Of a stretch of 46,511 nt of DNA, positions 25,492 to 34,154 are shown piece after piece. The translations under genes were made by a program, and so were the position numbers. Below the pieces are notes generated by a model. It was not told where the DNA came from. It ran no database searches and saw nothing but the letters and a program-made list of their open reading frames with translations. Origin of the DNA: Candidatus Melainabacteria bacterium (lineage in GTDB: Bacteria > Cyanobacteriota > Vampirovibrionia > 2-02-FULL-35-15); the NCBI GenBank assembly GCA_023250155.1, contig JAHFBG010000017.1:1-46511 (forward strand). Direction: 5' to 3'. Within the stretch, counting starts at the first letter, position 1; each line of letters starts with the position of its first letter.

Positions 25492-26562
25492 AACCCCATC
25501 TCTATCAGGTATTCTTGATACACGAAAATTGTTTTTTCCAGTTATCATTTCTTCCAAATATTGTATAAATTCTCCACTACCATAAGGACTCTCAACTTGA
25601 CCATATGCAAATAAATTTACCTTAGGAAGTAAGTGTTCCTTGATAATCTGAATAGCTCTTGGTGTATCATCTCCCCAATTATCACCATCTGAATAGTGGA
25701 ATGCATAATTATTCCACTCTTCAGGTGGGTATCTTTTCGTAATTATTTGATCACACAAAGCATATGCTGCTGAAATCTTTGTTCCACCACTTTCTGTCGT
25801 ATGATAGAAAGTATGCTCATCTACTTCTTTTGCTTCAGCATCATGGATGATATAAACAGACTCTACACCTTTATAATGCTTTTTAATCCAACTATCTATC
25901 CAGAACGACTCTATTCTTACGGTTTCTTTTTGTTCATCAGTCATAGAACCAGATACATCCATCATATGAAGTATTGCAGCTTGTGCCACAGGAAGTTCTT
26001 TAGGTACAAGGTTTGCTGTCCATAAGTCTTCTCTTTGTCTTATAAGTGGATGTTTTAGAGGATCGTATGTCCCCGGTGGTAATGTAGCTAAGTATCTTCT
26101 TAATCCTTCTAAAAAAGTTCTTTTTCGAAGCACTCTAACGTTTTTTTTGCTGTGATGTGGTTTAACTTTATTTCCATCAACAACTATATTCTTTTTCCCT
26201 TTAGGTTCTAAATTTGGTAGCTTTAAGACTTCCGCTAGCATTTCTACCATCTGATCAAGTGATCTTTCAACTTCTAGGATATGCCCCCCGCCTTGATCGC
26301 CAGCACCACCTTCTCCCTCTCCTTGTTGTGGCTGGGTAAGTGGCTGCCCAGGCTCTCCATCTCCTTGTCCTACTCCACCAGAACCCTTATTGCCAAAATT
26401 AAAGCGTGGCAGATCTATTTGTGGTACTGGAATACGAACTAAGTCTTTTCCTTGTTTACCAATCATGTGACCACGGGTTATATACTTTCCTAAATTGTTT
26501 TTTATTTTCCCATCAACAAGCTTGTGAAAGCGTTCTAAATCTTTTCCAATTTTTTGTGCCAT
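25462..26562 (-). CDS. DUF444 protein with VWA-type domain (YeaH/YhbH family)
   Basis: The 366-residue protein belongs to the YeaH/YhbH group. The N-terminus has the family segment RFHKLVDGKIKNNLGKYI, followed by a Gly/Gln-rich loop (57-94). The C-terminal half is a von Willebrand A-like domain with metal-site motif D202-V-S204-G-S206 (MMDVSGSM). In Escherichia coli and Bacillus the family is linked to the PrkA/YeaG kinase and SpoVR/YcgB in stress or sporulation. Neither partner is in this window. A terminator-like hairpin separates it from the upstream aldehyde dehydrogenase gene. Confidence 0.92.
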   Translation of the reverse strand: MAQKIGKDLERFHKLVDGKIKNNLGKYITRGHMIGKQGKDLVRIPVPQIDLPRFNFGNKGSGGVGQGDGEPGQPLTQPQQGEGEGGAGDQGGGHILEVERSLDQMVEMLAEVLKLPNLEPKGKKNIVVDGNKVKPHHSKKNVRVLRKRTFLEGLRRYLATLPPGTYDPLKHPLIRQREDLWTANLVPKELPVAQAAILHMMDVSGSMTDEQKETVRIESFWIDSWIKKHYKGVESVYIIHDAEAKEVDEHTFYHTTESGGTKISAAYALCDQIITKRYPPEEWNNYAFHYSDGDNWGDDTPRAIQIIKEHLLPKVNLFAYGQVESPYGSGEFIQYLEEMITGKNNFRVSRIPDRDGVLNSIKELLG

Positions 26563-26624
26563 AATTACACTTTTTTCCTATGTGAAATTGTTCTTAAATA
26601 AAGTAATGAACGATTATAACATAA

Positions 26625-26660
26625 ACAAAAAGGGAGGCAGGTTTGAAACCTGCCTTTTTA
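26625..26660 (-). terminator. Rho-independent terminator after the aldehyde dehydrogenase gene
   Basis: A perfect ten-base stem AGGCAGGTTT/AAACCTGCCT (26635-26655) with a one-base centre lies 33 bp after the ALDH stop. On the minus strand it is followed by CCCTTTTTG. On the plus strand it is followed by TTTTTA, so it could work in both directions. Confidence 0.88.
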
Positions 26661-26687
26661 TAGAGATCTAGAGATTTCATGAATAAA

Positions 26688-28187
26688 CTAGTCTAAGTTC
26701 ATCCATACAGTCTTAACCTGAGTATAGAGTTCAAGTGCATGACTGCCACCTTCTCGGCCATAGCCACTTTGTTTGTAGCCACCGAATGGTGCACATGGAT
26801 CAAAGACATTGTAGCAATTTACCCATACAGTACCAGCCTTTAGAGCTCTGGCTACCTTATGAGCTTTTCTAACATCATTTGTCCAGATTCCAGCTGCTAA
26901 ACCATAAGTGGTTTCATTTCCTTGGAATACAACATCGTCAACATCTTTAAATGGAATTGCACTTACAACTGGTCCAAAGATTTCTTCTTGTGCAACTCTC
27001 ATTTTATTGTTCACATCAGCAAAAACAGTAGGTTGGACAAAATATCCTTTTTGTAATTCACCTTCTTTTGCTCTGTCTCCACCACACATTGCTTTTGCAC
27101 CTTCTTTTTTACCTATCTCAAGGTAACCAGTTATTCTCTTTAATTGATCATCACTAATCACTGGGCCCATTTGAGTATCTTGGTTTAATCCAGGTCCAAG
27201 CTTTATAGTTTTTACTTTGTCTGAAAGCTTGCCTACAAAATCTTCATAGATACTTTTCTCTACAAAGAGTCTTGTTCCCGCACAACAAACTTGACCTTGG
27301 TTAAAGAACACACTACCCATACATCCTCTAAGAGCAGCTTCTAAGTCACCATCTTTAAATACAACGTTTGGTGATTTTCCACCAAGCTCTAGTGAAACTC
27401 TCTTTAGATTTCCTGCTGATGCTTTTATGATTTCACGACCAGTGGTATATTCACCAGTAAATGCAACCTTATCTACATCCATATGACCTGATAATGCTGC
27501 ACCTGCTGTAGGTCCAAAACCTGGAACTATGTTTATTACACCTGCTGGGAATCCTGCTTCCATAACAAGTTCAGCAAGTCTTAATGCTGTAAGTGGTGTT
27601 TGTTCTGCTGGCTTTAAAACTACACAGTTTCCACATGCAACTGCTGCTGCAATTTTCCATGCTGCCATAAGCAGAGGGAAATTCCATGGAATGATTTGGC
27701 CTACTACTCCTACTGGTTCACGTAGTGTATATGTGAAATAATTTCCTGCTGATACTGGAAGTGTTTCACCATGAACTTTTGTAGCCCAGCCTGCATAATA
27801 TCTAAAATGTTCAATTGTAGCTGGTATGTCTACACTCATAGATTCTCTAATAGGTTTTCCATTGTCTAAGGTTTCAAGCTGTGCAAGCTCTTCTGCATTT
27901 TTTTCAATCAGGTCAGCAAGCTTCAATAAAAGTTGTTGTTTTTGATAAGGGGAAACTTTTCTCCATGTCCCTTCAAAAGCTGTTCTTGCTGCTTTGACAG
28001 CTCTATCAATGTCTTCTTTATCACCTTCATAGACCTTTACTATTACTTCACCTGTAGCTGGATTTACTGTTTCAAAGCTTTTCCCTGAAGCACTTGCTAC
28101 CCATTCCCCATTTATTAGCATTTTTTTTGGTGCATTACTTAAGAACTTAACTACTGCACTATGTAGTTGTTGTTGTGTTGTAGCCAT
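26688..28187 (-). CDS. NAD(P)-dependent aldehyde dehydrogenase
   Basis: A 499-residue class 1/2-type ALDH oxidising an aldehyde to its acid. Catalytic Cys is C301 in NQGQVCCAGTR, the general base is E267 in SLELGGKSPN, and the cofactor region includes IIPWNFPLLMAAWK. I start at ATG 28187 because AAAGGAG lies six bases upstream; upstream in-frame starts at up to 28268 lack a ribosome site and would add an atypical tail. The substrate (acetaldehyde, betaine aldehyde or other) cannot be fixed from sequence. The gene stands alone and ends at a strong terminator. Confidence 0.95.
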   Translation of the reverse strand: MATTQQQLHSAVVKFLSNAPKKMLINGEWVASASGKSFETVNPATGEVIVKVYEGDKEDIDRAVKAARTAFEGTWRKVSPYQKQQLLLKLADLIEKNAEELAQLETLDNGKPIRESMSVDIPATIEHFRYYAGWATKVHGETLPVSAGNYFTYTLREPVGVVGQIIPWNFPLLMAAWKIAAAVACGNCVVLKPAEQTPLTALRLAELVMEAGFPAGVINIVPGFGPTAGAALSGHMDVDKVAFTGEYTTGREIIKASAGNLKRVSLELGGKSPNVVFKDGDLEAALRGCMGSVFFNQGQVCCAGTRLFVEKSIYEDFVGKLSDKVKTIKLGPGLNQDTQMGPVISDDQLKRITGYLEIGKKEGAKAMCGGDRAKEGELQKGYFVQPTVFADVNNKMRVAQEEIFGPVVSAIPFKDVDDVVFQGNETTYGLAAGIWTNDVRKAHKVARALKAGTVWVNCYNVFDPCAPFGGYKQSGYGREGGSHALELYTQVKTVWMNLD

Positions 28188-28484
28188 ATCTTTCTCCTTT
28201 GATTCATTAGGTCCTTTGTCCATAGTTCTAACAATTATATTATTTATAAACTTGTAATTCATATTCAAGGTAAATGATTGTGTGTAGGTGTAAATTGCCC
28301 AATTTCAAATATAAATCTTTTTTAATCTTTCTTCTAAAAAGATCAAAAAAATGCTGTTTTTATCATTTTTCACTAAAAGTCTTGAATAGTCACAAAAAAA
28401 TTGTTTCAAATTTTACCTTTTCATAATTTTGCTTCTATATAGTTCTTCTTAGTTATTATGTACTAGGAAATATTAGGAGGTTTT

Positions 28485-29120
28485 ATGGTATCTGGAATTA
28501 ATGGTCCTCAACAAGGAACTCCTGCTCAAGGAAGTATTCAAGCTGAAGGTATTCCTGACAATACTCTTCAAGAGTCTTTAGTCACTCAAGAATCAAGACT
28601 AAAATCATATAGAAATTTTGCAAGGCCACGTCTTCCACAACAACAAGCTGCAACACAACAACAACCTGCAAGTAATCCACAACAACCTACTGTTATAGTA
28701 GTACAAGTACCAGGACAATCTCCTCAAACACAGCAACAATCTGGCGGGTTTCAACCTATATATTATCCTGTGTATATGCCTGGACAACAAGGGTTTGGAC
28801 AAAATGGCTTTAATGGTTTTGGACAAAATGGATTTCAAAATGGGTTTGGGCAAAACGGATTTAGACCACAACAAGGAATGCAAGGACAAGCTGGACAGAA
28901 TGGACAAAATGGACTAAATGGTCGAAATGGACAAAACGGACAAAATGGAGCTCAAGGACCACAAGGACCAGCTGGACCTGTAATTGATGGAGCAGCAATT
29001 GGACTAGCAGGACAAGCAATGGGACAAGGTCTTGGAGCAATTGGAGATGCTCTGAATCGTTGGCTCAATCCTGAACAACCACAATTGCTGGAGCTACCAC
29101 CAGCAGACAATGTAATATAG
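28485..29120 (+). CDS. Gln-rich protein with a collagen-like Gly-X-Y segment
   Basis: The 211-residue protein has no signal peptide or membrane segment and a strong AGGAGG before the ATG. It is rich in Gln, Gly, Pro and Asn. Residues about 100-125 carry repeats of GFGQNGF/NGF. Residues about 128-163 form some 12 uninterrupted Gly-X-Y triplets, first mostly GQN and then GAQ-GPQ-GPA-GP. The C-terminus returns to ordinary sequence ending WLNPEQPQLLELPPADNVI. I do not recognise the family. Short bacterial collagen-like segments are usually surface exposed; export here would need a non-classical route. It recalls the Gln-rich gene at 1-1113. Confidence 0.85.
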   Translation: MVSGINGPQQGTPAQGSIQAEGIPDNTLQESLVTQESRLKSYRNFARPRLPQQQAATQQQPASNPQQPTVIVVQVPGQSPQTQQQSGGFQPIYYPVYMPGQQGFGQNGFNGFGQNGFQNGFGQNGFRPQQGMQGQAGQNGQNGLNGRNGQNGQNGAQGPQGPAGPVIDGAAIGLAGQAMGQGLGAIGDALNRWLNPEQPQLLELPPADNVI

Positions 29121-29131
29121 ATGAGAATGAG

Positions 29132-30250
29132 CTAGCTTTTCACCAGACTTAAGCTTTCTAACTCTTTTATAAATTCTTTAGCTCCAGCACTAGCACCATC
29201 TTTGTGCTCCCACACAGCAGTACCTGCATTTATAACAATATCCTCTCCAAAATCTAAAACTATTTCTTTAACCATAGAAGCTTTTACACCAGCAGAAGGC
29301 ACTGACCATATGGGTTTAATATGCTCTTGAGGCTTTGTTAGTTCTTTATGAATTCCTTTTGTGACTCCTTTATCCCATGAAAATGAACCATATGGACTAG
29401 GAAATAAAACAAAATCAGCACCAGCTAACCTGGGTAATTTTCCAAGGATAAGCTCTTCACTAAGTCCTGAAGTGCTACTCATACACAACGCACCACTAAA
29501 TGCTGGATGAGCCATAATTGGTATAGAAACTGCCTGCCTAAGTGATAGTAGTAACGGTAGTCCATAAGAAACATAATTGAACAAAATACAATTAGCACCA
29601 TTTTTTTCAAGTTCACATGCTCTGTTTAAGATTTCACTTGCTTGTCCTGTAAGATTTATAGCATAAATAGTTTTTGCTTTAGCTTTCTCTTTAGCTTCTA
29701 AGCATGCTTCTAGTCGTTTCAATGTAGCACTAAAATCCTTATCATATAAAATTTCATCATCTTTCACAAGATCAATTCCAGATTCAGCTTGTGAAAAAAA
29801 CATATTTCCAAGTTCACCTGGTGTTAAACCAAGACATGGCTTAAAAATGCTCATGACTAGTGGCTTTTCATTTTTACTTAGAATTTCTCTTATGCCTTGT
29901 ATCCCATGCTTAGGACCTTTAAACAATTTTAAATAGCTTTCAGAAAACTCAATATCTTCAAGTTTAATCTTTGGGATAAGACTTATTTTTCCATAAACAG
30001 AGGTAAGCAAAGCTCCAAGATCATCACAAAAATTTTCTATGGGAAATGCGATTTTTATTGTTGATGTATATTCATGATCTTCTATTGAAATAACATCTGC
30101 TAAATGTTTTGCAACTTGTAGTCTAATATTGTTTGAAAGATCATTCCATGTACCGACTGTTTGGCCAATGGCAATATTTTGAGCCAGTTTTTTTATATCT
30201 TGTCCCGTATTTTTTATCGTATAAACAGCAATGATTGTATCTTTTGTCAT
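29132..30250 (-). CDS. RuBisCO-like protein (form IV, MtnW/DK-MTP-enolase-like)
   Basis: The 372-residue protein is a RuBisCO large-subunit homologue. It keeps the metal/carbamate triad as K163-x-D165-E166 in GIDLVKDDE, and K137 in IFKPCLGL. It lacks features of true RuBisCO: the second Lys of KPKLGL is Cys, the HxH-R region is MAHPAFSG, and loop 6 has no catalytic Lys. The phosphate region reads SAGV and NAGTAVW rather than a GGG run. This places it in form IV. MtnW of the methionine salvage pathway is the nearest known function, but no other mtn gene is in the window, so another enolase or isomerase role is possible. It should not fix CO2. Confidence 0.88.
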   Translation of the reverse strand: MTKDTIIAVYTIKNTGQDIKKLAQNIAIGQTVGTWNDLSNNIRLQVAKHLADVISIEDHEYTSTIKIAFPIENFCDDLGALLTSVYGKISLIPKIKLEDIEFSESYLKLFKGPKHGIQGIREILSKNEKPLVMSIFKPCLGLTPGELGNMFFSQAESGIDLVKDDEILYDKDFSATLKRLEACLEAKEKAKAKTIYAINLTGQASEILNRACELEKNGANCILFNYVSYGLPLLLSLRQAVSIPIMAHPAFSGALCMSSTSGLSEELILGKLPRLAGADFVLFPSPYGSFSWDKGVTKGIHKELTKPQEHIKPIWSVPSAGVKASMVKEIVLDFGEDIVINAGTAVWEHKDGASAGAKEFIKELESLSLVKS

Positions 30251-30318
30251 ATTAGTTTGATATAGATTTTACAATAGAAATATTGTTTATTCTTTTTGAG
30301 TTACGATTATTAAAGACA

Positions 30319-31884
30319 ATGAAAATCATTTCTATCTTAATTTTTCTTTTTATCATTCAATTACCACTTTTAGCAATGGAGAATCCAGTCATAAATGGAT
30401 ATGAGCAGGTCAATCAAAACAACAATCAATTTTATTTAAACTATGATGATCTTAAGGAATTGTCGCAACAATCCCATACAACATTATTAGATGATAAGTT
30501 AAATAAACAATTAAATACACCCATTATTAATCAATCGTTGGGAAAAGAGTCAGATTTTCTACATGGAAAGTCACTCCATAGTTTTTTTAGGGTAGCTAGT
30601 TGGAATATTGAAAGAGGTTTTAATGTTGAATTAATAGAAAAGATTTTTCAATATCCTAATACTATGGCTTTTCCATGGGAATCACTAGACAATGAAACTA
30701 AAAAAGAAATAGAGATTTTATCTAAAGCACAAGTTATCTTTTTAAACGAAGTAGATATTGGACTTCCTAGAACAAAGTATGAAAATATTGTAAAGAGATT
30801 AGCAAATGCATTAATGTCTGGATATAGTTTTGGCACTGAGTTTGTAGAAATAGATCCATATCAACTTGGTATTAAGAAATTTACAAAAGAAGAAAGGGCT
30901 TATCTTGAAGATCAAGTATTAGAGCAGCTTGATAATATAAACAAAGAGAAATTTTTAGGACTACATGGAAATGCTATTCTTTCAAAGTATCCAATTTTAA
31001 GTGCAAGAATTATAAGACTACCAGTTTGTTATGATTGGTATAAAGAGGAAGCAAATAAATTGTCTGCATTAGAGTTGGTTCGCAGAGAAACAGCTCAAGC
31101 TATCTTTTCATCGAAGGTTCTAACAGAGCTAAGAGCAGGAAGCAGGATTGCAGTTGTAGCTGATCTCTTACTTCCAAACAAACAAACAATTACAGCTGTT
31201 GCTGTTCATCTTGAAAACAGATGTCCTCCTGAGTGTAGAGAAAAACAATTAGAGTTTTTATTAAAAAGATTACGAAATATAAAAAATCCAGTTATTATTG
31301 GTGGAGACTTTAATACTACAGGTGCTGATGCAAGCCCTGTTTCAATAAAGAAAGAGGTTTTAAAAAGGGTTAAAGATCCAACATTTATCGCTTCGCAAGC
31401 ATTGCTTTCTCTTACTCCAATTACAGTAGTACAAAATTTTGTTTTAGGTACAGCAAATGCATTTAGACAATTTAAAGACCCAACTACAAAAAATATTCCA
31501 ATTATTCTTCCAAACAAAGAAAGAAAGCTTTTTGATCTTGTAAAAGAGTTTAGATTTAATGATGGTAATGCTTTTGATATACGAGGGGTTCCTGAAAAAA
31601 CACACAATGGAAACTATGCACTTTTTAGTAATTCAAATGAGAGAGAACTAAAAGGGTTCAAGCCTACATTTGAATTAGAAAGACACTTAGGTGTAGCTAA
31701 ATATAAGCTTGATTGGTTTTTTGTAAAACCACTGAATTTAAAAGATCCAAATGATAAAAGAGGATCATCTGCTTATGCACCACATTTTGGAAGAACTTTA
31801 CAACTAGTCAATAAAGCATTTGGTGAAAAAATATCTGATCATGATCCGATAACAGTGGATGTGCCAGTGGAAGAGCCACAGTAG
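30319..31884 (+). CDS. Secreted endonuclease/exonuclease/phosphatase family protein
   Basis: About 521 residues from ATG 30319; an upstream TTG at 30283 is in frame, but the ATG begins a clean signal peptide (MKIISILIFLFIIQLPLLA). EEP-fold motifs are present in order: ASWNIERGF, FLNEVDIG (metal-binding Glu), GGDFNTTG and C-terminal SDHDPIT with the catalytic Asp-His. The fold covers DNase I-like nucleases, sphingomyelinases and inositol phosphatases. Export suggests a periplasmic or extracellular substrate such as phospholipid or DNA. A long insertion lies between the GDFNT and SDHDP motifs. Divergent from the RuBisCO-like gene. Confidence 0.88.
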   Translation: MKIISILIFLFIIQLPLLAMENPVINGYEQVNQNNNQFYLNYDDLKELSQQSHTTLLDDKLNKQLNTPIINQSLGKESDFLHGKSLHSFFRVASWNIERGFNVELIEKIFQYPNTMAFPWESLDNETKKEIEILSKAQVIFLNEVDIGLPRTKYENIVKRLANALMSGYSFGTEFVEIDPYQLGIKKFTKEERAYLEDQVLEQLDNINKEKFLGLHGNAILSKYPILSARIIRLPVCYDWYKEEANKLSALELVRRETAQAIFSSKVLTELRAGSRIAVVADLLLPNKQTITAVAVHLENRCPPECREKQLEFLLKRLRNIKNPVIIGGDFNTTGADASPVSIKKEVLKRVKDPTFIASQALLSLTPITVVQNFVLGTANAFRQFKDPTTKNIPIILPNKERKLFDLVKEFRFNDGNAFDIRGVPEKTHNGNYALFSNSNERELKGFKPTFELERHLGVAKYKLDWFFVKPLNLKDPNDKRGSSAYAPHFGRTLQLVNKAFGEKISDHDPITVDVPVEEPQ

Positions 31885-31953
31885 TAGTAGGGTGTAGTAT
31901 AATTAATTCAATTCAATAAAGCTTTATATAAAATAAGAAGCGGAAAGTAGTAC

Positions 31954-32130
31954 ATGAAAATTTCAAAGAAGCCTCAACAACAGCTAAGATTTTCAGCTGG
32001 ATATATAAAACTCTGGAAAAGGCTTATGAATGAGCCGGGAAGACGTGAATCTGCAAATAATGTTCGTGAGGTTTTTAAAGAAGGTATCTTAGGCTTGCAG
32101 AAAAAATATGAAAGAAAAGAATCTAAATAA
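31954..32130 (+). CDS. Small basic protein (58 residues), unknown
   Basis: ATG 31954 opens a 58-codon frame ending TAA 32130 that fills the gap between the EEP gene and leuD. The product is basic (many Lys/Arg), with a centre reading FSAGYIKLWKRLMNEPG and a helical C-terminus. The composition looks coding, and its stop lies 6 bp from the convergent leuD stop. The ribosome site is weak (GCGGAAAG). No family recognised; a nucleic-acid-binding or regulatory role is only a guess. Confidence 0.5.
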   Translation: MKISKKPQQQLRFSAGYIKLWKRLMNEPGRRESANNVREVFKEGILGLQKKYERKESK

Positions 32131-32136
32131 AATTAG

Positions 32137-32661
32137 TTAACTATGTTGCTTTTCCCACTCTTGAACCTTAGTAACCTTACTTCCCATAAACTTTAAAAAT
32201 CCACCTCTTAAAATGAATTCTTTTTTTAGAGGATCGAGAGAAAATGAGAAGCTATCCTTTGAAGTCTTTAACGTTTGGTTCACAACATCTATTTCACATT
32301 CTTCTTCCTTAAGTAAAAGATCAATCTCATTTGGTTTTAGCTTAACTGGTACTAAACCATTGTTGTAACAGTTTTCCTCAAATATTCTTGCAAAGCTAAT
32401 TGCAATAACAGCCTGAAACCCTCTATCCATAATAGCCCATACAGCATGTTCACGAGATGAGCCACATCCAAAATTTTCTCGACTCAGTAGAATAGTTCTG
32501 TCTTTGTATTTAGGATCATTTATAGTAGTACCTGGTACATCTTCTAATAAATGCACCCCATAACCAGACTTTGTAATTCCAGTTAAATGGCGAGCTGGAA
32601 TAATTTGATCAGTATCTATATTTGATCTATCTAATGGAAAGATTTTACCTTTGATTATCAT
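32137..32661 (-). CDS. leuD: 3-isopropylmalate dehydratase small subunit
   Basis: The 174-residue protein has the swivel-domain signatures of LeuD: FPLDRSNIDTDQIIPARHL near the start and FGCGSSREHAVWAI (about 63-76). With LeuC it isomerises 2-isopropylmalate to 3-isopropylmalate in leucine synthesis. Its ATG follows the leuC stop by one base, so translation is coupled. Homoaconitase-type small subunits look alike; pairing with LeuC makes leucine synthesis the simplest reading. leuA and leuB are not in this window. Confidence 0.92.
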   Translation of the reverse strand: MIIKGKIFPLDRSNIDTDQIIPARHLTGITKSGYGVHLLEDVPGTTINDPKYKDRTILLSRENFGCGSSREHAVWAIMDRGFQAVIAISFARIFEENCYNNGLVPVKLKPNEIDLLLKEEECEIDVVNQTLKTSKDSFSFSLDPLKKEFILRGGFLKFMGSKVTKVQEWEKQHS

Positions 32662-32662
32662 G

Positions 32663-34003
32663 TCAAATGTCCTTAGGGTGCATTATCACCCCAGCTATTG
32701 CACTAGCCGCTACCACAGCAGGGCTAGCTAAATGTGCTCTGGAACGTGCTCCCATACGTCCTGGAAAATTTCTATTCGTAGATGATATACATCTAGATTC
32801 TGGAGCTACAACACCCATAGACATTCCAAGACATGGACCACATGATGAATGTGTCCAGAGTGCTCCTGCATCCTGAAAGATATCATGAAGTCCTTCACGC
32901 TCAGCGTGTCTTTTTACTAGCTGAGAGCCCGGAGTAATAATAGTAGGAATTGTGACCTTTTTCCCTTTTAAAATTTTTGCAGCTTCACGAAGATCTGAGA
33001 TTCTTGAGTTTGTACAGGAACCAATAAAAGCTTGATCCATTGGTAATCCATCTAGTTTTTGTCCTTTTTTTAGTCCCATATACTGAAGAGACTTTTCATC
33101 AGCATCATTTGGGATAGCTCCGTCTATATCTATAACTTCACCTGGATTTGTACCCCATGTAACTTTTGGTTTTAAGGTACTTGCATCTAAAGTTATTTCT
33201 TTGTCATACTTTGCATCTTTATCTGAGGCAAAACTCAGCCATTTAACTTTTAGTTTTTCAAATTCATTTTTATCTTTTGGAATAACTTCTTTGTTCTTTA
33301 AATAGTTTATTGTTGTTTCATCAGGACTTACTAAACCACTTGTAGCACCTGCTTCAATAGACATATTACACATAGTCATTCTTTCTTCCATTGACATAGA
33401 CTCTATAGCAGAACCTATATATTCAAGAACATATCCGGTTCCACCCTTAAAAGTTATATTTCCAATGATTGCAAGAATTACATCTTTTGCATAAACATAA
33501 TTAGGAAGTTTTCCATTTACTATAATTCCAAATGTTTTTGGTTTGTTTAATATTAAACATTGTGCCAGCATTGCACCTGCTTGGGCTGTCGTACCTATGC
33601 CTAAAGCAAAAGCTCCAAATGCTCCATTCGTTCCAGTATGACTGTCTCCACAACACAATGTCATACCAGGCTGAACATAACCACGCTCCGGTGCTATTAC
33701 ATGACATATGCCATTATCTCCAATATCAAAAAGTCTTATCCCATGCTTTTTAGCCCAGTCACGTAGTACTTTAGCTTGGATTGCAGTATCAGTATCTTTA
33801 GCTGGTGCAACATGATCATTTATAGCAATAATTCTTTTTGGTGAATATAAATTTCCATTAAAGTTTTCATCAATTTCAATGGCCCCTTGTGGAGTAGTAA
33901 TTTCATGAGCAACAATTTGATCTATAAAAACCAAATAGTTATTTCCCGGTAGTTCTTCTACGATATGTGTATCCCAAATCTTTTCAAAAACTGACTTTCC
34001 CAT
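32663..34003 (-). CDS. leuC: 3-isopropylmalate dehydratase large subunit
   Basis: The 446-residue aconitase-family protein has the 4Fe-4S ligands in SCTNSR (Cys near 323) and SSCGPCLGMSMG (two Cys near 386-389). It also has CCGDSHTGTNGAFGAFALGIGTTA, typical of the LeuC/homoaconitase branch. It forms a heterodimer with LeuD, encoded one base downstream. Length fits the shorter LeuC class. AAAGG about 17 bases before the ATG is too far to be a normal ribosome site. Confidence 0.94.
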   Translation of the reverse strand: MGKSVFEKIWDTHIVEELPGNNYLVFIDQIVAHEITTPQGAIEIDENFNGNLYSPKRIIAINDHVAPAKDTDTAIQAKVLRDWAKKHGIRLFDIGDNGICHVIAPERGYVQPGMTLCCGDSHTGTNGAFGAFALGIGTTAQAGAMLAQCLILNKPKTFGIIVNGKLPNYVYAKDVILAIIGNITFKGGTGYVLEYIGSAIESMSMEERMTMCNMSIEAGATSGLVSPDETTINYLKNKEVIPKDKNEFEKLKVKWLSFASDKDAKYDKEITLDASTLKPKVTWGTNPGEVIDIDGAIPNDADEKSLQYMGLKKGQKLDGLPMDQAFIGSCTNSRISDLREAAKILKGKKVTIPTIITPGSQLVKRHAEREGLHDIFQDAGALWTHSSCGPCLGMSMGVVAPESRCISSTNRNFPGRMGARSRAHLASPAVVAASAIAGVIMHPKDI

Positions 34004-34118
34004 ATACTCTTACATTTTACCTTTACTTCTTACCTATAAATATTATCTGTATCTGCACTGATTATACATTGATTTTAGAATTATTTCTTGCTTGTAAAGC
34101 ATAGAGTGCGGTATAAGT

Positions 34119-34139
34119 AGTTTCTGGGTAAGAAACTAT
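34119..34139 (+). promoter_or_regulatory. 8-5-8 inverted repeat in the patatin leader
   Basis: TAGTTTCT-GGGTA-AGAAACTA is a perfect eight-base dyad ending 15 bases before ATG 34155. GAAGGA lies between it and the start. It could be an operator or an mRNA hairpin next to the ribosome site. There is no U-tract. Confidence 0.45.
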
Positions 34140-34154
34140 TACTGAAGGAACTAA

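Noticed and set aside
26908..27126. Plus-strand open frames within the aldehyde dehydrogenase, leuC and coiled-coil genes
   Set aside because: These are antisense shadows of well-identified minus-strand genes.
29132..30250. True CO2-fixing RuBisCO
   Set aside because: Several catalytic residues, including the loop 6 lysine, are missing; it is a form IV homologue.
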